Positions 1-8,575 of a DNA stretch of 64,000 bases are shown piece by piece (the stretch's first letter is position 1; every line of letters begins with the position of its first letter). The notes under the pieces were generated by a model that made no database searches, was not told where the DNA came from, and worked only from the letters and a program-made list of their open reading frames with translations. The DNA comes from Burkholderiaceae bacterium (lineage in GTDB: Bacteria > Pseudomonadota > Gammaproteobacteria > Burkholderiales > Burkholderiaceae_D), in assembly GCA_030158675.1 (NCBI GenBank), contig JAOASL010000008.1:1-64000 (forward strand), in the 5' to 3' direction. The position numbers and the translations under genes were made by a program.

Positions 1-624
1 ATCCGCACCTGGGATGTGCTGGACAACGACGTGCTGCAAACGCTCGTCGCGGTTCGCCGCGAAGCCTTCGTGCCGCCGGCCTACCAGAGCCTGGCCTTCG
101 TGGATGCCGAAATACCGCTGCCCTGCGGCCAGAACATGCTGTCACCGAAACTCGAAGCCCGACTGCTGCAGGAAGCGAAACTCGGTCCGGACGATCTGGT
201 GCTCGAGATCGGCGCCGGCTCCGGCTACATGGCCGCGCTGCTCGCGCAGCACGCACGGCATGTGGTGACGGTCGAACTGGCGCCGGAGCTGCAGGCGCTG
301 GCCGAGAAAAATCTGAAATCCTATGGCGTGGACAATGTCACGGTCGAACTTGGTGACGGCGCGCGTGGCTGGACCGGCCACGGCAAGCAGTCTGCACCCT
401 ATGACGTGATCCTGTTGTCAGGCTCGGTCCCGGTGCTGCCCGAAGCCTTCCTGACGCAGCTGCGCGTCGGCGGCCGCCTGCTCGCGGTCATCGGCGAGGC
501 GCCGGCGATGTCGGCCTGCCTGGTCACCCGCACCGCGCAGGACGCCTGGGACACGAAAAAGCTGTTCGAAACCAGCATCGCGCCACTGCGCAATGCGGCC
601 CGCCCTTCGGCCTTCCGTTTCTGA
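1..624 (+). CDS. pcm: Protein-L-isoaspartate O-methyltransferase family (5' end off window)
   Basis: The frame is open from base 1, so the N-terminus lies outside the window and 207 residues are visible. The SAM-binding glycine motif GAGSGYMAALLA and the following acidic residue in VVTVELAPE show a class I methyltransferase, and the overall pattern fits the PCMT family, which methylates L-isoaspartate in damaged proteins. The upstream motif LPCGQNMLSPK is also typical. The short proteobacterial version found next to tolC is often assigned by similarity only, so isoaspartate activity is inferred. The rhodanese gene starts 7 bp after the stop, suggesting one transcript. Confidence 0.85.
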   Translation: MRTWDVLDNDVLQTLVAVRREAFVPPAYQSLAFVDAEIPLPCGQNMLSPKLEARLLQEAKLGPDDLVLEIGAGSGYMAALLAQHARHVVTVELAPELQALAEKNLKSYGVDNVTVELGDGARGWTGHGKQSAPYDVILLSGSVPVLPEAFLTQLRVGGRLLAVIGEAPAMSACLVTRTAQDAWDTKKLFETSIAPLRNAARPSAFRF

Positions 625-631
625 GGCGACG

Positions 632-955
632 ATGCAGCAAATGACACCTCCCGAACTGGCCGCCTGGCTGGCTGACAACAGCCGGCCGCAGCCGGTGCTA
701 CTCGACGTGCGCGAGCCCTGGGAATTCCAGACCTGCCACATCGCGGGTTCGCTGCCGATGCCGATGGCGGCAGTGCCGGCGCGACAGGAAGAGCTCGACC
801 CGACCCAGCCGGTGGTCTGCATCTGCCACCACGGCGCGCGCAGCATGGCAGTTGGCGCCTTCCTTGAGCGCGCCGGCTTCGAACAAGTAATCAACCTGGC
901 CAGTGGCATTCACGGCTGGGCACTACAGGTCGACGGCAGTATGCCGACCTACTGA
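632..955 (+). CDS. Single-domain rhodanese-like sulfurtransferase
   Basis: This 107-residue protein is one rhodanese domain. The loop CHHGARS carries the predicted catalytic cysteine (about C65), which would accept sulfur as a persulfide, and the N-terminal LLDVREPWEF and C-terminal GGI-like GIHGW motifs frame the fold. The frame is open upstream into pcm, but the ATG at 632, just after the pcm stop, gives the usual rhodanese length and is preferred. The physiological sulfur donor and acceptor cannot be told from sequence. Its position between pcm and tolC is a recurrent arrangement in Burkholderiales (recalled). Confidence 0.85.
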   Translation: MQQMTPPELAAWLADNSRPQPVLLDVREPWEFQTCHIAGSLPMPMAAVPARQEELDPTQPVVCICHHGARSMAVGAFLERAGFEQVINLASGIHGWALQVDGSMPTY

Positions 956-1060
956 GTGCCTGCATCGGCAAAGACGCGGCACGGCGCATCACCGGCGGCG
1001 CCCTGCCGGGGCAGGCATCAGGGATTGTCCCGACGTATCGACTTCTATAAGGAAAAAAGC

Positions 1061-2371
1061 ATGCGAAAGACTCCCCTGGCGACACTGATCACCGGCCTGC
1101 TGCTGGCGGGGAATGTAGCCGCGCTGGATCTGGTGCAGGCCTACCAGGACGCGCAGGCCTACGACAGCCAGTTCATCAGCGCGCGACTGCAGCGCGATGC
1201 CACCCGTGAACGCGAGGTGCAGGGTCGCGCCGGACTGCTGCCGCAGGTCGGCCTGAACGCGGCGGTCAACCGCATCGACGGCGATGCCGCCACCGCGCAA
1301 GGCTCCATCCCCATTGCCTACACCGCCGACAGCTACCAGCTGCAGCTGCGGCAACCGCTGTACAACCTCGGCAGCCTGACCGCCTATGACCAGGGCAAGC
1401 TGCAGGCCACCGCCGGCGACACGCAGTTCGAGCAGGCACGCGTCGACCTTGCGCTGCGCGTGGCACAGGCCTATTTCGACGTACTGGCGGCGTATGACAC
1501 CATCAGCTTCATCCAGGCGCAGAAAGTCGCCATCAGTGAGCAGCTCGCGTCTGCCAAGCGCAATTTCCAGGTAGGCACCGCGACCATCACCGACACCCAC
1601 GAGGCACAGGCACGCTACGACCTCGCGCTGGCCCAGGAAATCGCCGCGCAGAATGATCTCGCGGTCAAACGCCATGCGCTAATGCAGATCATCGGCAAGG
1701 AAGCCGCCGATCTCAGCGGCTTGAAAGCCGGCGTGAAGATCGTTTCACCAGAGCCGGCATCGATGGACAGCTGGGTGCAGCAAGCCGAATCCGGCAACCT
1801 CGGCGTGGTCGCGCAGGGGATCGGCGCCGAGATTGCGAAGCTGGACGTCAAGCGCGCGCGTGCCGGCCACCACCCGACCCTGGATGCGGTCGCCAGCCAC
1901 GGACGGCAAAAGAGCTTCTTCATGTCGCCGATCACGACCACTACCACCGCCATCGGCGTGCAGCTGACCGTGCCCATCTTTTCCGGATTCGCCACCAGCA
2001 GCCAAGTGACGCAGGCGCTGGCGCTCGAGGAAAAATCACGTGCCGATCTCGACACCGCACGCCGCAATGCGGCGCAGGGCGCACGCAGCGCCTTCCTGGG
2101 CGTGCAGAGCGGTCTGTCGCAAGTGCGCGCGCTGGAAGCCGCTGAGGCCTCGAGCAAACTGGCGCTGGACGCCAACAAGCTCGGTTATGGCGTCGGCGTG
2201 CGCATCAATATCGACGTGCTCAATGCCCAGCAGCAGCTGTACTCGACCCGCCGTGACCTGGCAAAAGCGCGCTATGACACGCTGCTGGCCGGGCTGAAGC
2301 TGAAGGCTGCCGCCGGCACCCTGGCCGAGGCTGATCTCGTCCAGCTGAATACCCTGCTGGGTATGCGCTGA
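1061..2371 (+). CDS. tolC: TolC family outer membrane efflux protein
   Basis: The product has 436 residues with a cleavable signal peptide (basic MRK, hydrophobic core, AALDL cleavage region) followed by two TolC/OEP repeats. DLVQAYQDAQAYD at the mature N-terminus, the AYFDVLAA helix and the LNAQQQLYSTRRDLAKARYD helix are typical. TolC trimers form the outer-membrane duct for RND pumps and type I secretion. The frame is open upstream, but the ATG at 1061 has an AAGGA site 8 bases before it and starts the signal peptide. It is a different family branch from the OprM-like lipoprotein at 7071, so this locus encodes two outer-membrane channels. Confidence 0.9.
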   Translation: MRKTPLATLITGLLLAGNVAALDLVQAYQDAQAYDSQFISARLQRDATREREVQGRAGLLPQVGLNAAVNRIDGDAATAQGSIPIAYTADSYQLQLRQPLYNLGSLTAYDQGKLQATAGDTQFEQARVDLALRVAQAYFDVLAAYDTISFIQAQKVAISEQLASAKRNFQVGTATITDTHEAQARYDLALAQEIAAQNDLAVKRHALMQIIGKEAADLSGLKAGVKIVSPEPASMDSWVQQAESGNLGVVAQGIGAEIAKLDVKRARAGHHPTLDAVASHGRQKSFFMSPITTTTTAIGVQLTVPIFSGFATSSQVTQALALEEKSRADLDTARRNAAQGARSAFLGVQSGLSQVRALEAAEASSKLALDANKLGYGVGVRINIDVLNAQQQLYSTRRDLAKARYDTLLAGLKLKAAAGTLAEADLVQLNTLLGMR

Positions 2372-2672
2372 AGCGGCGCTTAAGCAATTTAAAAGCGGCA
2401 GGTGATGCGCAGGCGTTCCGGTCGCTTTATCGTTGTGTGTTTTTCGGGGACGGCCCGGACACAGTTGAAAAACGTAGTGGGCACCTCGAGTTCGATCCGA
2501 GAAGCGCCGTCGTACAACGCGTACGGCACGCATCGCGGGGTCCAATTGGGACGCGCAGTCGTTTTCAAACTGTCTCTGAGTCGCTTCGTCGATTCCCGGG
2601 CCTTGTGCCCTGCCCTTAGCCGCCGACGATGCCACGTCCGCGGACGATTGATTTTTACTGGTGCGAATACCT
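2372..2672. other. Intergenic gap tolC/acrA, presumed pump promoter
   Basis: About 300 bases with no convincing gene. A small imperfect hairpin overlaps the tolC stop (2368-2384, arms CTGAAGC and GCTTAAG) but has only a short AATTT tail. A 5-bp inverted repeat CGTAC-N5-GTACG at 2511-2525 could be an operator. I found no good -35/-10 pair. The size suggests the RND operon has its own promoter here. Confidence 0.35.
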
Positions 2673-3905
2673 ATGAATACATACAAGACTGCACGCAACC
2701 TCGTTCTCCCCGGCATCGTGCTGGCGCTGGCCGCCTGCGGCAAGAAGGAAGACCCTGCCAAGGCAGCCGGTGCCGGCGGACCGCCGCCGGCCATGGTGTC
2801 GGTGATTACCGTCGCCGCCGAGCAGGTCTCCAATATCAGTGAACTGCCGGGCCGGGTCGAAGCAGTGCGCACGGCCGAAGTCCGCGCGCGCGTCGGCGGC
2901 ATCGTGCAGAAGCGCCTATTTAACGAAGGCGGCGAAGTACGTGCCGGTCAGCCGCTGTATCAGATCGATCCGGCGCCGTTCCAGGCCGCTGCCAACAATG
3001 CAGAAGCTGTGCTGGCACGCGCCGAAGCCAATTTCGGGCTGGCGACCACCAAGGTCAATCGCTATAAAAGCCTGGTCGAGACGAATGCGATCAGCAAGCA
3101 GGAATTTGACGACCTCACGAGCGCGCAAAAACTGGCCGCTGCCGACGTTGCGGCCGCGCGCGCAGCGCTCGACTCGGCCAGGCTGAACCTGTCGTATGCG
3201 ACGATCACGGCGCCGATTTCGGGCCGCATCGGCCGCACGCTGATCACCGAAGGCGCGCTGGTCACCACGAACGATGCCAAGGCACTGGCCGTGATCCAGC
3301 AGCTGGATCCGATCTACGTGACGCTGACGCAGTCGTCAGTCGAACTGGCGCGCCTGCGCGACATCATGTCGCAGTCAGGCCAGCACGGCGTGAAAGCGAA
3401 GCTGACGCTGGTAACCGAGGACGGTCGCCCCTACCCGCTGCCGGGGCAGCTGCTGTTCTCTGAAGCGGTGGTCGATCCGCAATCGAGCTCAGTGATTCTG
3501 CGTGCCCAATTCCCGAACCCGCAGCTCACGCTGCTGCCGGGCATGTACGTGCGCGTACGCGTCGAACAGGGCGTGCGCGCGGGCACCATCGCCGTGCCGC
3601 AACAGGCCGTCATGCGTACCGTCGACGGCTCGCTGGTAATGACAGTCGACAGCGCCGGCAAGGTCACGCCGCGTCCAGTCAAGACCGATGGCGCTTACGG
3701 CCAGAAATGGATCGTCAGCTCGGGCCTGAAAGAAGGCGACACCATCATTGTTGAAGGCCTGCAGAAAGCCAAGCCGGGGGCGACCGTCAAGCCGCTGCCG
3801 TGGCAACCGGCCGGCGCCGCACCAGCGCAGCCAGCCGCAGGCGCGCCGCAGCCCGCAGCGCAGCCAGCCGCTCCGGCTGCGCCTGCCGCGCAAGAAAAAA
3901 AATAA
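2673..3905 (+). CDS. acrA: RND efflux periplasmic adaptor lipoprotein (AcrA/MexA type)
   Basis: A 410-residue membrane fusion protein. The N-terminus has a lipoprotein signal with lipobox LAAC (Cys22). The body has the biotinyl-lipoyl-like halves (VEAVRTAEVRARVGG and APISGRIGRT), an alpha-hairpin, and a beta-barrel ending in VEGLQKAKPGA. The C-terminal 35 residues are a low-complexity Ala/Pro/Gln tail. An upstream GTG at 2661 is possible, but the ATG at 2673 starts the lipoprotein signal. It joins the inner-membrane pump at 3918 to an outer channel. The stop is 12 bp before acrB, so the two are cotranscribed. Confidence 0.93.
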   Translation: MNTYKTARNLVLPGIVLALAACGKKEDPAKAAGAGGPPPAMVSVITVAAEQVSNISELPGRVEAVRTAEVRARVGGIVQKRLFNEGGEVRAGQPLYQIDPAPFQAAANNAEAVLARAEANFGLATTKVNRYKSLVETNAISKQEFDDLTSAQKLAAADVAAARAALDSARLNLSYATITAPISGRIGRTLITEGALVTTNDAKALAVIQQLDPIYVTLTQSSVELARLRDIMSQSGQHGVKAKLTLVTEDGRPYPLPGQLLFSEAVVDPQSSSVILRAQFPNPQLTLLPGMYVRVRVEQGVRAGTIAVPQQAVMRTVDGSLVMTVDSAGKVTPRPVKTDGAYGQKWIVSSGLKEGDTIIVEGLQKAKPGATVKPLPWQPAGAAPAQPAAGAPQPAAQPAAPAAPAAQEKK

Positions 3906-3917
3906 GGAAAGCCCGAC

Positions 3918-6900
3918 ATGGCAAAGTTTTTCATTGACCGGCCCGTGTTCGCATGGGTCATCGCGCTGTTCATCCTGCTAGCCGGCGTTCTGGCGGTGCC
4001 CAACCTGCCGATCTCGCAGTATCCGACGATCGCGCCGCCGACTGTGATCGTCAACGCCAACTACCCGGGCGCGTCCGCGCAGACCGTCGACGAGAGCGTC
4101 ACCAGTCTCATCGAGCAGGAGATGAACGGCGCCGAGAACATGCTGTATATCGAATCGCAGAGCCAGTCCGACGGTGGCTCGGCGGTGTCGGTGACGTTTA
4201 AAACCGGCACCAACCCGGAGCTGGCCGCAGTCGACGTGCAGAACCGCCTGAAGCGCATTGAGGCGCGCCTGCCGCAGGCTGTCGTGCAACAGGGCGTGAC
4301 GATCACCCGGGCACGCAGCAACCTGCTGATGTTCGTGAACCTGCGGGCGACGCGCGATGACATCTCCCCGGTCGCACTGGGCGACTACATCGCGCGCAAC
4401 GTGATCAACGAGATCAAGCGCGTGCCGGGCGTCGGTGTCGCGCAGCTGTTCGGTACCGAGCGCGCCATGCGTGTCTGGGTCGACCCGGACAAGCTGATGG
4501 GCTTCAAGCTGACGCCGAACGACGTTGTAACTGCGATCAAGCAGCAGAACGCGCAGTTCTCCGCCGGTATTCTCGGCGACCTGCCGGCACCGGAATATCA
4601 GCGCATTGCGACCTCGATCATCGTGACCGGCCAGCTGGCCTCGCCTGAAGAGTTCGGCAATATCGTGCTGCGTGCGCTGCCAGGCGGCGCGACCGTGCGC
4701 ATCCGCGACATCGGCCGCGTTGAAGTGGCCGGCCAGTCGTACGGTTTCCAGGCGCGCCTGAACGGCAAGCCGATCGCAGCCGTCGGCGTGCAGCTGACGC
4801 CGACGGCGAACGCGCTCGAGACCGCCGCGCTGGTGCGGGCGAAGATGGCCGAACTGCAAAAATTCTTCCCGCCGGGCATTGAGTACGTCATCCCGTACGA
4901 CACGTCGCTGTTCGTGAAGATTTCGATCGAGGAAGTCGTCAAGACCCTGCTCGAGGCCGTGGCGCTTGTGTTCCTTGTGATGCTGGTGTTTCTGCAGAAC
5001 CTGCGCTACACGCTGATCCCGGCGATCGTGGTGCCGGTGTCGCTGATGGGCACGTTCGCGACGATGGCCATGTTCGGCTACTCGATCAACGTGCTGACCA
5101 TGTTCGGCATGGTGCTGGCGATCGGCATCCTGGTGGATGACGCCATCGTGGTGGTCGAAAACGTCGAGCGCATCATGAGCGAGGAACACCTGCCGCCGCG
5201 CGAAGCGACGATCAAGGCGATGGGCCAGATCACCGGCGCCATCGTCGGCATTACGCTGGTGCTGATCGCAGTGTTCGTGCCGATGGCCTTCTTCACCGGC
5301 TCAGTCGGCGCGATCTACCGGCAGTTCTCGATGTCGATGGTGTCGGCGATGGTGTTCTCCGCAGTGATGGCCCTGACGCTGACGCCGGCGCTGTGCGCGA
5401 CCATCCTCAAGCCGATTCCGGAAGGACATCACGAGCGCCGCGGCTTCTTCGGCGCGTTCAACCGCTTGTTCCGCCGCACGTCCGACGGCTATACCAGCTT
5501 CGTCGCGCGCATGCTCAAGACGACTGGCCGTTGGATGGTGATCTACGGTGTCATCGTTGCCGCCGTGGTCTGGATGGCGTCGCACCTGCCGACCTCGTTC
5601 CTGCCGGCTGAGGATCAGGGCTACCTGCTGGCCAACGTGCAGCTGCCGCCGGGCGCATCGACTTCACGCACGCTGTCGGTGATGGAGCAGGCCGAGGCCT
5701 ACTTCATGAAGCAGCCGGGCGTGGAGGCCATCGTATCGGTGCTGGGCTATTCGTTCTCCGGCAACGGCCAGAACGGCGGCCTGCTGTTCGTGCCGCTGAA
5801 GGACTGGAAAGAACGCAAGACCCCGGAACTCAGCTCTGAAGGCATCGCGCAGAAGGCGCTGTCGCTGATGGCGATCATCCGCGACGCGATCGTGTTTACG
5901 GTGAACCCGCCGGCGATCCGTGAGCTGGGTAACGCCACCGGCTTCTCGCTGCGCCTGCAGGATCGCGCCAACCTAGGCCATGACGCACTGCTGGCCGCTC
6001 GCAATCAGCTGCTGGGCATGATGTCGAAGAGCCCGGCGATCAAGAGCGCGCGCCCCGAGGGCATGGAAGACTCGCCGCAGCTGCGGCTGGACATCGACCG
6101 CGACAAGGCCAATGCACTCGGCCTGACGCTGGCCGACATCAACGCGACATTGTCGGGCACCTTCGGTTCGACCTATGTAAACGACTTTCCAAACCTCGGA
6201 CGTCAGCAGCGCGTGATCGTGCAGGCAGTGCCGGAGAAGCGCCTGATGCCGGAAGACCTCGACAAGATCTTCGTGCGCAGCAGCCGCGGCGAAATGGTGC
6301 CGATGTCGGTCTTCGCGACCAGCCGCTGGGTCAACGGTCCGGTGCAACTGGTACGCTTCAACGGCTATCCGGCGATGAAGATCCAGGGTGACGCCGCGCC
6401 GGGCAAATCGTCCGGCGATGCGCTGGCCGAAGTCGAACGCCTGATGGCCGAACTGCCTCAGGGCATCGGCTACGAATGGGCAGGCCAGTCACTGGAAGAA
6501 AAAGCGGCCGGCTCGACCGCGACCCTGCTGTTCGCGCTTGCGCTGATGGCAGTCTTCCTGGTGCTGGCGGCACTGTACGAAAGCACGACGATCCCGATTT
6601 CGGTGCTGCTGGTAGTGCCGCTGGGGGTGCTGGGCGCAGTCTCCTTCACGATGTTCCGCGGCATGCCGAACGACGTGTACTTTAAGGTCGGCCTGATCGC
6701 AATTATTGGCTTGTCGGCGAAGAACGCGATCCTGATCATCGAGTTCGCGAAAGATCTGCAGGCCAGCGGCATGGACCTGATGAAGGCAACGCTGACCGCA
6801 GTGCGGCTGCGTTTCCGTCCCATCATCATGACCTCGCTCGCGTTCATCCTCGGCGTACTGCCACTGGTGATCGCCAGCGGCGCCGGCTCGGCGAGCCAGC

Positions 6901-7070
6901 GCGCGATCGGTACCGGCGTGATGGGCGGCATGATCACCGCCACCGTGCTGGCCGTGTTCTTCGTCCCAATCTTCTTCGTAGTGGTTCGCCGCATCTTCAA
7001 GGGCAGCGAGCGCCAGCGCCGGCTGCACGCTGCACACATCGAAGGCACTGAAGGCAACGAGGCAAAATAA
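3918..7070 (+). CDS. acrB: RND multidrug efflux transporter, HAE1 family (AcrB/MexB type)
   Basis: At 1050 residues this is full length for the hydrophobe/amphiphile efflux family. It starts FIDRPVFAWVIAL, has the duplicated six-helix halves each with a large periplasmic loop, and retains the proton relay: Asp407-Asp408 in GILVDDAIVVVENV and Lys935 in LSAKNAILI (equivalent to AcrB K940). An AAGGAAAG site precedes the ATG. It would trade protons for drugs, dyes, detergents or solvents; substrate range cannot be read from sequence. The next gene starts on the base after its stop codon. No TetR-type repressor gene adjoins the operon, unlike many acrAB loci. Confidence 0.95.
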   Translation: MAKFFIDRPVFAWVIALFILLAGVLAVPNLPISQYPTIAPPTVIVNANYPGASAQTVDESVTSLIEQEMNGAENMLYIESQSQSDGGSAVSVTFKTGTNPELAAVDVQNRLKRIEARLPQAVVQQGVTITRARSNLLMFVNLRATRDDISPVALGDYIARNVINEIKRVPGVGVAQLFGTERAMRVWVDPDKLMGFKLTPNDVVTAIKQQNAQFSAGILGDLPAPEYQRIATSIIVTGQLASPEEFGNIVLRALPGGATVRIRDIGRVEVAGQSYGFQARLNGKPIAAVGVQLTPTANALETAALVRAKMAELQKFFPPGIEYVIPYDTSLFVKISIEEVVKTLLEAVALVFLVMLVFLQNLRYTLIPAIVVPVSLMGTFATMAMFGYSINVLTMFGMVLAIGILVDDAIVVVENVERIMSEEHLPPREATIKAMGQITGAIVGITLVLIAVFVPMAFFTGSVGAIYRQFSMSMVSAMVFSAVMALTLTPALCATILKPIPEGHHERRGFFGAFNRLFRRTSDGYTSFVARMLKTTGRWMVIYGVIVAAVVWMASHLPTSFLPAEDQGYLLANVQLPPGASTSRTLSVMEQAEAYFMKQPGVEAIVSVLGYSFSGNGQNGGLLFVPLKDWKERKTPELSSEGIAQKALSLMAIIRDAIVFTVNPPAIRELGNATGFSLRLQDRANLGHDALLAARNQLLGMMSKSPAIKSARPEGMEDSPQLRLDIDRDKANALGLTLADINATLSGTFGSTYVNDFPNLGRQQRVIVQAVPEKRLMPEDLDKIFVRSSRGEMVPMSVFATSRWVNGPVQLVRFNGYPAMKIQGDAAPGKSSGDALAEVERLMAELPQGIGYEWAGQSLEEKAAGSTATLLFALALMAVFLVLAALYESTTIPISVLLVVPLGVLGAVSFTMFRGMPNDVYFKVGLIAIIGLSAKNAILIIEFAKDLQASGMDLMKATLTAVRLRFRPIIMTSLAFILGVLPLVIASGAGSASQRAIGTGVMGGMITATVLAVFFVPIFFVVVRRIFKGSERQRRLHAAHIEGTEGNEAK

Positions 7071-8465
7071 ATGAAAACCAAGATCCTCTACCCATCGATC
7101 GCCGCCGCGCTGCTCGCGCTGTCCGGCTGCCAGATCGCGCCGGTCTATGACAAGCCGGCGGCACCGGTGCCCGGACAGTTTCCGGCCGACGGCGCCGGCG
7201 CGAAGACGGCGGCCGCGACCGGCTGGCGTGCGTTCTTCCAGAATCCGGAACTGCAGGAAGTGATCGCACAGGCAGTAGCCAACAACCGTGACCTGAAGGT
7301 CGCCGCGCTGCGCATCGAGGAAGCGCGCGCGATCTACAATGTCCAGCGCGCTGATCAGCTGCCGACGGTGAATGCGACTGCCGGTGGCATCAGCTCGCAG
7401 CAGCTGCTGCGCGGGCAGCAGTTCAAATCGACCGTCTATCAGGTTGGCCTCGGCCTGACCGCATTCGAACTGGATTTCTTTGGCCGGGTGAAGAACCTGT
7501 CGGATTCCGCGCTTGCTCAATTCTTCGCCACTGAAGAAGCACGCAGCTCGATGCAAATCGCGCTGGTCGGCGAGGTTGCCAAAGCCTGGCTGAGCGAACG
7601 TGCGCTGGCCGAGCAGATGCAGATCGCCGCGCGAACGCTGAAGGCGCGCGAATCGTCATATGGCCTGGTGAAGCAGCGCTTTGACGCCGGCGTGGCAAAC
7701 GCGCTTGAGCTGCGCCAGAGCGAAACGCTGGTGCAGTCGGCGCGCGTTTCGGCGCTGGTACTAAAACGGCAGCACGCACAAAGTGTCAACGCACTCGGCC
7801 TGCTGGTCGGCAACGGAGCCAAGCTGCCGGAACAGAAGGCGACGCTGTCGGCGCAGTCGATCACGGCTGACATCGGCGCCGGTCTGCCGTCGGATCTGCT
7901 GGCGAACCGTCCGGATATCCGTGCGGCCGAGCAAAGACTGCGTGCCAACCAAGCCAACATTGCGGCTGCGCGCGCGGCCTTCTTCCCGCGGATTTCGCTG
8001 ACGGCACTGATCGGCCTGGCCAGCCCGCAGCTGTCCGACCTGTTCGACAACCCGACGCGTACCTGGACCTTTGCGCCGCAGCTGGTACTGCCGATTTTCG
8101 ATGGCGGCCGTAACAGTGCGAACCTCGATCTGGCGAAAGTGCGTGCCAATATCGCGGTGGCCGACTACGAAAAGGCGATCCAGGTCGCCTTCCGCGAAGT
8201 GGCCGATGCGCTGGAAGCGCGCGCTACGCTGGTCGAGGAGATCAACGCGCAGGAGGCCGTGCGCAATGCACAGGCCGCACGGCTGGAGCTGGCGCAGGCA
8301 CGCTACAAGAATGGTGTCGCGAACTACCTCGACGTGCTCGATGCAGAACGCGACCTGTACAGCGCCGAGCAGCAGCTGTTGCAGACGCGCCTGCTGAAGC
8401 TGACCAATGCGGTCGATCTGTATCGGTCACTCGGCGGCGGACTGAAAGAAACCAGCGCGCAATAA
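7071..8465 (+). CDS. oprM: Outer membrane efflux lipoprotein (OprM/NodT family)
   Basis: A 464-residue channel protein with lipobox LSGC (Cys20) and the family N-terminus in which the mature protein begins C-QIAPVYDKPAAP. Two OEP repeats follow; LANRPDIRAAEQRLRANQANIAAARAAFFPRISLTA and the C-terminal NYLDVLDAERDLYSAEQQL are typical of OprM/CusC/NodT proteins. It is the dedicated outer channel of the pump encoded just upstream; the ATG follows the acrB stop with no gap. A strong hairpin at 8487-8512 ends the operon. Confidence 0.93.
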   Translation: MKTKILYPSIAAALLALSGCQIAPVYDKPAAPVPGQFPADGAGAKTAAATGWRAFFQNPELQEVIAQAVANNRDLKVAALRIEEARAIYNVQRADQLPTVNATAGGISSQQLLRGQQFKSTVYQVGLGLTAFELDFFGRVKNLSDSALAQFFATEEARSSMQIALVGEVAKAWLSERALAEQMQIAARTLKARESSYGLVKQRFDAGVANALELRQSETLVQSARVSALVLKRQHAQSVNALGLLVGNGAKLPEQKATLSAQSITADIGAGLPSDLLANRPDIRAAEQRLRANQANIAAARAAFFPRISLTALIGLASPQLSDLFDNPTRTWTFAPQLVLPIFDGGRNSANLDLAKVRANIAVADYEKAIQVAFREVADALEARATLVEEINAQEAVRNAQAARLELAQARYKNGVANYLDVLDAERDLYSAEQQLLQTRLLKLTNAVDLYRSLGGGLKETSAQ

Positions 8466-8486
8466 ACCGCGCAACGTAGTCAAATC

Positions 8487-8512
8487 AGGGGCCAGTCGAA
8501 TGACTGGCCCCT
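8487..8512 (+). terminator. Terminator hairpin of the RND operon
   Basis: An 11-bp perfect stem (AGGGGCCAGTC and GACTGGCCCCT) with loop GAAT lies 21 bases after the oprM stop. The 3' tail is GGCATTTC, a weak U tract. It also lies in the gap with the convergent waaA gene, so it may act on both transcripts. Confidence 0.7.
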
Positions 8513-8575
8513 GGCATTTCAGGGTCGGGCCTTTCGGTAGAGCACGCGCGGCCTTACCGGACCGGCGGCATCGGA

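Noticed and set aside
2402-2842. 146-codon plus-strand frame between tolC and acrA
   Set aside because: It overlaps the acrA signal and lipobox region in another frame and has no family resemblance.
3978-5189. 403-codon minus-strand frame inside acrB
   Set aside because: His/Arg-rich, no domain pattern, fully antisense to conserved acrB codons; typical of GC-rich shadow frames.
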